A stretch of DNA of 64,000 nucleotides, from positions 6,229,501-6,293,500 of the forward strand of contig CM076949.1 in NCBI GenBank assembly GCA_039566865.1, written 5' to 3'. A model generated the notes under the pieces. That model saw only the letters and a list, made by a program, of their open reading frames with translations. It ran no database searches and had not been told where the DNA came from. This DNA comes from Aurelia coerulea. Lineage: Eukaryota > Cnidaria > Scyphozoa > Semaeostomeae > Ulmaridae. Positions 13,501 to 25,500 of the stretch are shown here, in pieces (the first letter of the stretch is position 1; every line of letters starts with the position of its first letter). The translations under genes and the position numbers were made by a program.

Positions 13501-16500
13501 TTTTTCATAAGTTTCCTTGAATTCCTTTAAAAGAAGCAAAACTCTGTAATTCTTGAAATACTGAAGGTTTCAGGAAAGTCCAATGGTAGAATCACAGCGA
13601 AATAGCTAAAGTTTCTTTCAAGCCATTCAGTTCAACGAAATAGGCCATAGAATTTTACACCAATCCTTTTAAAGATTTGGAGCCTATGTTGTCACTGACA
13701 GTAGGAAACGTTCCTGATTTAAGCAAGGTACACTTTACAATCTATTAAATGTGTTTGCTCTCATAAAGATATTTCCTAATATTCTTGCTTTTATATCAAG
13801 GGAATAGTAGCCATTGAAAATAATGCACTCTGCTACTTTCCTTGCTTGCTTTTGAAAAAACGTTTTCCAATCACAAATTAGATATCATCTGTAATGATCA
13901 CAAAGCAAAATAACAAACCTTGTTGTCTGAAGTGAATTCTTCAGTAGCGCGGAGAATGAGTCCTTCATCTTCCCCAAGAATGTAAACACTCTGAATTCCT
14001 TTCTCGAGCGTCTCACCAGGTCGCAAAAAGAACGTTTTGTCGCCCTAGAAAAGATATCTCTGTTAAGTTTCATTTCTATTGCTGTGGAGCTCAAATGTTG
14101 ACAAAATTGATCCAGAAGTTGGGCCAACTTCGAACAATTCTGGGGTAAACACCTTCGTAAAAATCACACTTTTAAACTAGAAAGATATGACCGATTTGCC
14201 AACTAAATTTTACATCTAAGTTGAAATGTTAGCAACACACAGATAATACTATTACTATTTGATAGACTGACCCGTCCGTAGTAACAAAAACAAATCCTAT
14301 ACACCTGAAAATGAATAACCTGAGTTACAGATGAGATCGCATTGGTTTATAAATAGCTTATTGTATCTGACAATCCAACGCATGGCGAAAGAAAACAAAG
14401 TCAAAAGAAAAAATATGGTGTGTTTCGGTTTTTCTTGTCCTATTTATAGACAAGCGCCGTATAACTCAGGTCAACAATCACCATCGTCCTTAAGGGAGAC
14501 CATGCCACTTTGCCCTTCTAAAAAATTTAGACTAACCTTGACCAGTTTCTTTTGTCCAAGTTGTGGTTTGCCATCTTTACCGACAGGATCTAATATGACA
14601 CAATATTGTCTGTTGCTCAATGTAGTTATAGACACAACATCAACAACCTAAAATAATAAAAATTGTCATCAATGGTAGGTATGAGTGCTGATGTAACAAT
14701 GGGTAGTTAGATGCCACAGATGTGTTTGATTCCCACAGCTTTGTTCCTTTGCGGAGGAAAACATTATTTACTACTATGGAGGAGCTACCGGGTGCGCCAA
14801 AATAAACTATGCACGTTTGGCAGGCCACAATAAATCGTACACTGGGCCGATTTTGAAGATTCATGACTTAATCTTTAGCAAAAAGCCTGAATTACATTCT
14901 AGGACTTTTTGCAAATTTTTTTGTTTTCAGTTTTTAGAGCTAGAAGCGAGTTCCTTAAAATTTTCGTTTTCCAAAACACTGAAAACGATTAGAAAACGTT
15001 GATCAAATTTTCTAAAGAATCGACATGAATGGAAAAGAGAAGACTTTTTCGCGATGGTTTGGGATGTAAAAATCGATTAATTAATCAATAAAATTAATCG
15101 ATACCATTAATCGATTTCTAAATCCCAAATCACCACAAACAAGATTTCTCTTTGTCCATTCAGGTCGATTCTTTGAAAACTTGATCGACGGTCATGTAGT
15201 ATAGCTATGAGACTTTTCAGTACATTATTTCATACACCAAACAATTTATAATCTTCAAGTACATTTGGATCCTTGACCAAAGAGATCAAAAAGAAAATTT
15301 CATGATAGATTTGATAACCGAATTTTGGCAAATTTTCAAACGGGAATACTTCTTTGGGACACCCTTTGGGACACCCGGTACCTTTCGAAGAGCGGGCAAC
15401 AACATGTGCATTCAAAAAGCCTGAAAGATTTCAATGAAATCAAAAACTGTAAAATGTGCAAAAAGCCAAATCCTCACCTCTTCATAAATACCAGGGATGT
15501 GAGCCTCAGTATCGTTGAATGTAATGAGCCACTCTTCACCATTCTTTCTTACTTCCCCTCTTTCGTCAGTAAAGGTTCTTGTTGAACGCATATGAAGCGC
15601 TTTCTGCAAATCGAAAACATATGTTCAATTCAAACGACAGCTGAGTTCATCTATGGGCAAATCTAGTCAAATGATCGTGAAGTTCAAGTTGTTGCTGAGG
15701 CAAGAAAAGAGTTTGAATAATGCATGATAAGATCTAATATCATAAATGGAGATATTTTTTTTACATCATTTAATAATTTACAATACATATTACTTTCAAC
15801 ATTACTTACAAAATACCATACCCTACTACTAATACAATACCAATTGGAGCGAAAACTACGTCTACCTCATGGCAACATAAAACAGGAAATACGAACATAC
15901 CACTGCACGTAACTACTAGAGAGAAAAATAATTGCTAAAACTACACGTAACTACAAAAAAGAAAAAAAAACGTTTACCTTAAAGGGGACATAAATATAAT
16001 ACAGATTACATTTTACAATACTTTCTAATTACAAATAAGTAGGTTAGGCCGTTAGGCACAAGATTTAGGGATATTTAATGAAGAGGACCATGATATTATA
16101 CGAAGCGTTCCGTTCTTGAAATATACAAGATAGTTGATTTTAGGATGAAGTTATTTACTTCAAATGGCAACTTTTTATCGCCGTACAAAAGAATCTGTAA
16201 AAGGACAGGATTTGGAACGTCAATAATTTCAAATGAGCGCAGCACCGGAAGGACACCAGCGAGGAGGTCACGCCTTTGTTCTTCAAAAGAAGTGCACAAC
16301 AATAGGTAGTGTTCCGTATCCTCAGGACCGTCGTTGATTGGACACATCGGGTTGATTGTGTCACTAAAATTATGTGTGAATTTGTGAAAATTCAGTTAGT
16401 TTCGACCATTCGGTCCCCTCAGTCAGACGCCATCTTAGATTTGATGGCAGTCCTCCTCCGCCAAATCCAAGACGGCGGTCCTCCTCAGTTTAGTCCAAGC

Positions 16501-19500
16501 TGAATTCTCTGTCACAAGTCAATAAATTTGTTTAGCCATGATACTCAACAGGTCATCGCAGGCTGAACAAATTTTGCACCACTGCCAATCATAGAGGAAT
16601 TTCACATTGAATCTGTTATATTGGCTAGCTGATCTTTACCTCCTTTTACTAAAATCGTTTTACATAAAAGCGTTGATATGTACTTCTTTGTTCCTTGTGG
16701 TACCACCTTGTAATTTTGCTTTTTGCTGTGAAGTTCTATATGAATTCAACATAAAAAATCATTTTACAGCCCTTATAAAGTTAACAACAGACCTTCTCTG
16801 TGAGAACAGTGGCTTTCACAACATCAATGACTTCTTCATAGGCTCCAGGAAGATAAGCACCAACTTTCTTCACCAGCCACTCTTCACCAGTTACCCGAAA
16901 ATTGCCATCACGGTCCTGTGAAAAATGAATTGATGAATTGTATTACATTACTCGAAAAACCCGTAAAACACAATGTTCTTCAATGCTTCTTTGTCCAATT
17001 TGTAAAAACTTACTGCAATGCAACAATATTTCTGTATAGTAGTGACGTAGCTGCTGCCGTACATCGTGTATACCAGCTACTCTTCGCCAGTTACACGAAA
17101 ATTACCATTACAGCTCTGTATCGAGTACATTGTTAAAGGTTTTGGGTAACCGGCATATACTGCGATGATTTGTTTTATTTTTTTGTGGATTTCATAGCTT
17201 ACGAGTAGACTTAATATTCACAAGAAGAAAGGGTCCACAAAATAAAGGGCAGAAATTTGCTACATGCGCCCAAGTAATCATTAATGATTATTTTAATCCT
17301 CTATTCAAATAATGTGTGAAATGAGTCTCAACAAAGGACGCATATATTAAGTACCAGAAATCTGGAAATCGCAGTAGCAAGCTTTATCCTTTGTTTTGTA
17401 GACCTGTTCTTCTTGTGAATAATGGGTCTAATCGTAGGTTATGGATTTCATGGATTTTAGTCAATTCAAATCCAATGTTCAAAACATGAAAGGCAAAATA
17501 TGGTCGCATTGGGAGCCTTCCATGACGAGCTATTAACTTGAGTGACATCACAAATTTATTTCAATGAAACATTAAATTAGGCCACCTTTACGAACAGGGC
17601 TGCAATGCATGCCTGTTGCCCAAGAGCCCCCGGGGGGGTACTTAGTATATTTGTCCCAGGGCTGGAAAAAGTGCGCGACCACGCGACCGCCGGTCGGAGG
17701 CATGTTGTAAAATCTGACAAAACAATGGAGGCACTTTTTAAACTTTTCTGAAACGTCTTTTTTGAAGATATTTTCCACTCTTAATTTTTCAATAGAATGT
17801 CTTATATGAGATTTTTGTGAAAGAGAAAGAGCCTCATATTACTGCATCGAAAGTTAGGTAGACAATAGTAACTTCAGAATATCTTCTTGTCGTTTTTTGG
17901 CTGTTTCTTAAGATTTTAACGTATTTTTATAAGAAACTCTTTACTTGAAAACTGGAAGAAATTGTTGATAACTGATTTTTGCACTTTCAATAATTAAGAT
18001 CTGTTCCGTGGTATTTATACCGATTAAGCGTTTGAAAATGTCTGCAGAACTAACTTCTAAAATTGATAAATGTTTCTTTGGTTCATTTAGCCAGGCACAG
18101 CTTGGAAGCTCTGCTTTTAAGCCATAGATTTTTACGAAGTATCATCAAACTTGCCAAGAGTCTTTTTTTACAGTTACATGCTAATTTTCCTTTCATATAT
18201 CGTCACTCGACATATTCAACTAAAGCTAGAAACCAGGTTTTCTTCCTGGCAGCGAAAATCAAAATTTCCTGCAAAACCTTGCCAAAATGCCTTGCAAGTA
18301 GGATTGTAAGTTGCTATATTCCACTGGGCATAAAATTTCTTCCAGCATACCTAAATTCTTTCCAAAATGAGCTTACAGACCAACACAAAAATAATGTCCA
18401 TGCATTCTTTGACAATGCTAACGCAATGCTTATATTTCTACTTGAAAACAGCTAATCGTATTAATCAACTAGGAAATGTGTGGGTATTTTGATATTAGGG
18501 GAGGCCGGGGCTTGTTGTAACACATTTTGGAAAAAATGGCATGTTTGTCCTTAAACGCAACATGCAGGTTCTTCGTGCTACCACCATTTGCCAGGTTTGG
18601 CCATTGGCTGCCGAATGCAATTTATTTTTTGTTGGTGGGGCTACAGTTTTTTCGCAGATGGGAGAAAAATTGAGATTGAAGAGTTGCGACTTGCCTGGGC
18701 ATGGGGCAAGTTGTGACAGACACCGAGGAAAATTGTAAAACATAAAACAAAGCAAATTGATGGTTCTAAATACTTAATCAAAACTTGAGGTGTTGGTACA
18801 TCCCTTGAACTCATAAACTTACAACAGCCGGCAAAAAAATAAGGCTTTGGAGCCATGAAACATTTACCTCGATATTTTAGGCTACCTTAAAAGTCCATCT
18901 CAAAGTGGAATAATCTAGACTTCAATGACAAATTCTTAAAATGTAATGTTGTGCCATTCTAATGCACAAATTGTTCAATAACGATAACAAAGTACAAAAT
19001 AAAAGCATTCTGATAATATTTTTCATTTGGTAGACATTATCGTTAGTGTTTTAACTTGCCACAGGCTGACAAACAATAACAGCTTGCATTATGTTTCATG
19101 CAGTTTAAACCTTTTACTGTTCAAACAGCTACTCTCACGACAATTCTCTTAAAAAGTTTTGGAGGTCCCTTGCCTGTGCATTTCACCGGTCGGAGGCACT
19201 AAAAAATCTTTTCCAGCCCTGAAATTAACTACTACTCGTAGAGAGATTTTACTTCAACGTTTGACCAAATGCTCTTTCTGAACAACCTCCTCATGGGCTC
19301 ATTCTTTTGCCTCCAAAACATTTTTGTACTCATGTCCTGGAAATTAAGAGCAACTCAAGCACAATGACCAAATAGACACACAAAAAAGAATTGAACGCTT
19401 TGATTAGAGGCTTGTGGAGTGGGTTAAATTGGTGAGCGTGGGGCAAATAGTGGTCAGAGCGGGGCAAAATGGGTCACTGGATCATCTGTCTCTACAAATG

Positions 19501-22500
19501 AGGGACAGCATCCTTGGTCGCAAAAATGTTCAATGATGTAAACTGCCCTTGTTCATTACATAGAAACTGACTTTGCCAATCAAGGTACAATAGAAATTGA
19601 CTTCACCAATCAAGGTACAATAACTAACAATAACACCCATGAATTTGAGAATGCAGGCGTGCATAAACATGGGAACGTGGGAGCAGCTTTTTCCAAAGCA
19701 ATATTTTGCAGGCAGTTTTTCTAAAATAGCTTTTGATGAAATGTAATTGCAGTAAGATGATGAATAATAGCAAACAAATGGTACAAATTGCTCATGTTCT
19801 GCTGTTGAATATATGATTAATCGTTTCGTTGCTCCATGTGTAAAAACTTACTGTTTGATACCTGCATTACTACTGGTTCTGGTAATAGGCTTCTCTACCC
19901 TAGCTGTACAAAATTGATATGCAGGCAGGTTTTCAGATAATTTCTACCGCTACCAGGCAGGTTTGAATATTATGCACGCCTGTGAGAATGACCCATATTT
20001 GGCCCCACTCTGGTCCATTTTGCCACATCTTACTCTTTGGCTTTTAGCAAGTCATTGCCTATCTTCTAAATGCTTCAAAACGTACCTTGGTTTCTCCTCT
20101 TGCTCTCAATTTGATTGCTTGATTTGGTCTGATGACAGTCGCCCTGATTGTCTCTAATACTTCTACTTCCTTTCTTGGAATGTACGTTCCTGGAATGACA
20201 AAATAATATTTTTCATTATTATTATTATTTCTTTCTTTAAAGTAAGCTTAAAATACGAGATAGCAAAATTACTGCTAATTCAGGCCTACTATTTAGCAAA
20301 CATATAAAAAATAAAATAAATGGGGGAAAGTCCTATTTACACAACCATTAAAACATTAGCATTGAACATAATAACATAATTATGAATATCATGTTAGATA
20401 CACAACCTGCGAAATGTATGTTTTGCATAGCCTACAGTTGCAGTTCTCGCCCTTCCAACATCTAATCAGGTTTTTAAAGATAGGAAGTGTGCTTGCTTGT
20501 TTCACTGCATTTGGCAAAGTGGACCAAAGTCTGTTTCCAAGGAAGGATATAGTCTCAATTCCAAAGCTCGTCGTATGCACTTTTGGAAGCTGTGAGTCGT
20601 TACCATGTCTTAGATTGTAGCCAATATTCCGCTCACTGAAAATATCCTTCATGAAAGTTGGAATATCCTTCTTTTGGTGGAATATACGGGGTGACACAAA
20701 AAACTTTGCAAGCTAAAATCAAAAGATATCAACAAATGATTGGTATCACAGTTTAGTTGAAAGGCTGAGCTATCTTTTGAGATGCTGCATCGTCATTTTA
20801 AGCAATGGTTACCATCCGAAAAACCAGATTCAAAGAAAATTTCGAATGCCGGATTCCTCATTTTGAGTGAAACATCGCCATCATTTGACATGGATTTGAC
20901 GTCGTCTGGGGAAATTTTGTTTGCAAAATGATTGACCTCTCTTCTTCGTTCAAATTTCGTGCTCCAAAGCAAATTTGGAATTTAGCTTTTCATACCTTCC
21001 AAAACATGGACTGGAAAAGGAGAGAATAGTCCCAGAAATGAATGAGCTACCATATATTTGAAATTGATTTTCAGACTGTAAGCATAACTTAAACTAACCA
21101 AGCAACTAAAGATAGCTTTAAGGAGACTATGTGCGATCAAGCTCGTGAAGTTTTTTGGGTCACTCGGTACACTTCTACATTTGACTGATAGACAAGGGAT
21201 TAAGAGAATGCCAATTGAAGGAAGCGTAAAACGAGAAGTAGAATACACTGTGATAATAAAACGAAGATGATAATGAAGAAAACAAGAAAGGAACGGAGCA
21301 CTAGTATATTTCTCTACAAAAGATAAGGAAATTGTTTATAAGGTCCTGTAGGTATAAGCGTCACAAGTTTAAATTAATTCGTTTTTCTTGAATTAAAGCT
21401 TTGCATTCAATAAGTCCAAAGAAGCGCAGGACAGACCAGTTATTATCATGTCTGTAATAGACCTTTTCACAATTTTAAAAAGAGAATCTCAATCGATCGA
21501 TATTCTGATAAATTTTGTAGAATTTTCGAATGTGCAAAATAGTGATAGGAGCTCTGACGCCACTCAATGGAACCCTTCGCATAAAATAAAATGCATACAC
21601 AAATATCGCTCAATCCAGGCTCTTTTGTAGAATAGCTAAAAGGTGTATGTATGGAATGGCTAGACTGATTACATGTGGCAGTTGCACTCCTTGATAAACT
21701 GAAAATCACTATAACTATGGCCAGTTGAAGCGTAGGGCCATCATCCAATTCAATCAATGAAGCGGAAACTGGGACTGAAGTAGTTAGTCTATGGAATGGC
21801 TACCAGTGTTTAAGTGTTTGGATACGGTAGAGTCAGGTTCGTCATTGCGTGATTCTTGCAGATGTACTTTCTTTTCCATGTTACAAAGACGCTTATCCCA
21901 CTGATGATGCTTGACAATTCAAAGTATTTCTTACCTGGGCCTTCAAACAAATATTCATCTCCAGCAACTCTCTTCTCCCCACCTTGATCTTCAAAATCCA
22001 AGACTGCTCTTAGACGAAGGGCAGAGTTGGCAGGAACCACTCTCAAAGAGCTTGGAGCTTGTTTCAATTCTTCACCAGGGTACAAAGGAAATGGATCTTG
22101 GGCAAGACGAACATCCTGTTGATAAAGGTTTTAATTACCAAACAAATATTGAATTTTACTTAATCTTTAATTCACATGAAAGCAATAGAGAATGTTTAAT
22201 AAAACTTATATATTTTCATGGTTGAGCATTCAGGTCAAACCCTGACGGTATTTAGATGGGGCCTTCTTAGGAAAACCCCTGTATTTTCGGAAGAAAGTGA
22301 CCAATCTCAGCAAGGGAAATTCCTAAAAAGGATTTAGCATACTCGCTATTCAACAAGATATGAGCATTGCTGTGACATTCATGGGACGGTATCCTATCAA
22401 ACGTCCTGCGTTAGTCTCGCTTCCACTAGATAACAAATACCACATGACACAACAAATTTTGAGAATAAAATCCCTGGTGACAATTTTCTTTCACTGAGTT

Positions 22501-25500
22501 AACTTCTGCTGAAATGCATTTTATGATCCTCTCCTCAGGACATTCTCCCCTAAGCAATTTTCACATGACATACTTTCCAGTGTCAAGGCATGGAAAGGCC
22601 TACATCTAGCTTCACAGCTGCCAGAAAGATTGCCTGGCATTAACAAATAGTTGTTGCCTGCTTGCCTCAAAGCTAGAGGTACAGTAAAAACCCGCGTATA
22701 AGAACCTAGTGGATTAAGAACCTGCAGGCTGAAATTTTGCAATTAGACCCCCATTGTATAAGAACCCATTCAGCCTGGAATTTGAAATAGGTTCTTATTT
22801 GCAGAGATCAGGAGGTCTTATTCACAACAGAAGTTTGTGGAAGAATCAAAATGTTTACATTACCTGATGAGAAGCTTTTGAAAGCTTTTCTCTGGATTAA
22901 ATAAACACTTCTGATTCTTCCACAAATTTCTGTTGAGAATAATACCCTCAAGTGATGTGAACTGACAGTAAATAATGAATCTGAAGAAAAGAAATTCCTG
23001 AAAGCCCTGAATAAAATAAGAACCAATTTAAGAACCTGAACAGCCTCATTTCCCATTAAATACCCAAAATATAAGAACCTAATTAGGCGGACTTGCAAAA
23101 TTGTAGGTTCTTATCCACGGGTTTTTACTGTATTAGGGAATAATAAAAAGAAGAACAATATTAACATACCAAATCTGCATGTCTCAGTTTCACTTGTCCA
23201 TGTTTATCAAGAATAACCTTTCCATCTTTATCCATCAAAACAGGATTCTCCACAATGCAGTAATGCCTTGGTGGGATGGTGATCATCTTGTCTGGGCCAA
23301 ATACCACCTAGTCAAAAGCATTTGGTTTAGTAAATTACCCAAGGGGTTGCATTTAGTTTAAATTTAGTTTGCAGCAAATTCGTACAAAGCTGTTGTGAGT
23401 TTTTGTTTGAGTATGTTTCAGATTTAGGAGTTTGTGTATTTTTTGCAAAGAGTTTAAATTTTGCACCAAACCAGCTTGTAAAAGTTTGTTCCTGTACAAA
23501 AATACAAGGCTAAACTTGGCCTTGTACAGGCAGTGTTTTAGCCTTGTAGAGGGGATTATGACCTTGTTATGACCTTGCACTAACCTTGGAAGAAAATTAC
23601 AAGGCTATCAGTAAGATTCCAAGCTGCAACCTTTTAGAGAGCGCGTGGCCGAGTGGATAAGGCGACTGACTGTGACTCATAAACCAAAGGTCAGAACGGC
23701 TGAGGTTCGAATCCCGCGCTGGACAGTTTGGTCGCTGTCCGTAACTCTAGCCCGGGTCGACCAGAGCCATGTGAGGGAAATCTGGTAGCTGCGGCGGGTA
23801 GATGGTAAAACATCCGTGGCCCCTGTTGGAAATAAGTCTCTCTCAGACTTTCGCAGGCTAGCCACGTTAAATATGATACCTACCTACCTACCTATCAACC
23901 AGTCTAACACAAAGGTTTCCACAAGGCTTCCACAAGGCTTCTACAAGGCTAATTAGCATTTTTCAAGCCATTTACAAGGTTACAGCAAGGCTATTCCAGG
24001 CTTTAACAAGGTTACAAGGCCATAACCACAAGGCTTGTACATGGCTACTACATGGCCTTGTATTTTCGTACAGGTTTGAAACTTACAGCTGCAAACATGC
24101 AGATTTGCACAAAATCCTTACGACTTTGCAAACTCCAAAAAACAATGATAGAGCATACTCAATGCCAATTGATTTGTAAAGTTAGCACAAATTGTATTTT
24201 TTAGGCCCCGTCCACACGTATACATTTACGCTCGTAAAGGCATACTTTGTTATGCGTTTACGCCTTGCAATTAGTGGATCAGTGTGGATGGAAAACACTC
24301 CATGCGTTTTACAAACATAAACGTATACGTGTGGACGGGCCTTAGTAAAGGTTGAAAACAAGCTGAAGAAATCTTTTCATTAGTATGGCAGTCTTTCTGC
24401 AAATGTTGAACCCCTTGGTGACATTATACAACAGCATATCAAAATTTGGGTCTCAAATTCTACAAACAAAGTTTAAGAAATGTTGGTGATCGGAAAAAAA
24501 CATGACAATAAGAATTTTTATAAATAATAGGCTTTTTTGTAAATTTGCAAAAAGTAAAATGAAATATTTCAGATAACAAAACATTACATACAGAGCTGCA
24601 ATGATGCAGAATTGTAACTAGATAACGTGCACTAAGCTGAAAAGGGCCACAAATTTATCAGGGTGAATATATCAGACAATGTGTCCTATTTCAATGCATG
24701 GAATGACCCAGTTTTTCCTGGCTACAGGAATACACACATATTTCTTTATAAGAAACTAAGAAAGTTGCAAAGTACATAAATTATCAGAATTTGGGGCCTG
24801 AAAGTTTCTTAACAGCTTCTTAAATGGTTCCTCAAATTCAGATCTTATTTTGTGGTGGGGGTCTCCTCACACCTCTGTTTGTACATTACTCCAGTAGCAC
24901 CGAGTAATGAAGTACAAGGAACAAGAGGAAGTACAGTATGCTTCAGCCAAAATAAAAAAGCTTCAGAAAAAAAGGAACAGTTTTGTGTGATATTTTTCCA
25001 GTATCTGCCAAGATTCTTAAGTTTCTATGTTTTCTGAGAGTTGACTTTCTTATGAAAAGTTTCTTGTAAAAAACACAAGTAAAGGAAATCAGTTATCTAT
25101 GCCTGAATATATGGAGAGATAATTATCATTAAAGACCAAACGGGCATGAAAAGACAGTTCCATAGAGTTAGACGTTGGGTGATACCTGTCAGTGGCGGAC
25201 ACTTTGCCAAATATTGGGGGGGCGAAGCTATTGTTTGGGTTAAAAAGCATTGTTTGTTTCTATTGTTTTCGAACAAAAGATCTTTGTTCTAGCCAACATT
25301 GGGGGGGCGATCGCACCCCCTCGCCCCCCCAGGTGTCCGCCACTGATACCTGTCATGGCCATAGACAGGCCGCAAAAGAAAGTACCTATCTATCTATTTA
25401 TGTAGCATGTATTGTAAGGAATCCAATAAATGGGTATATTGTGCACAATAGTTGTCAGTTGTTCCTGAATAAATTCTTTATACATATTCTATATTAGACG

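Noticed and set aside
17577..17790. Minus-strand 68-codon frame as a gene
   Set aside because: It spans the end of a putative transposable element with a poly-G tract, and no motif was recognised.
18063..18455. 130-codon plus-strand frame inside the 1.56-kb element as a transposase
   Set aside because: There are no hAT catalytic or zinc-finger motifs, and the composition looks like translated AT-rich noncoding DNA.
23640..23725. Functional tRNA-Ser/Leu gene
   Set aside because: Box A and box B are good, but the anticodon stem cannot be folded and a SINE body with an (ACCT)n tail follows.
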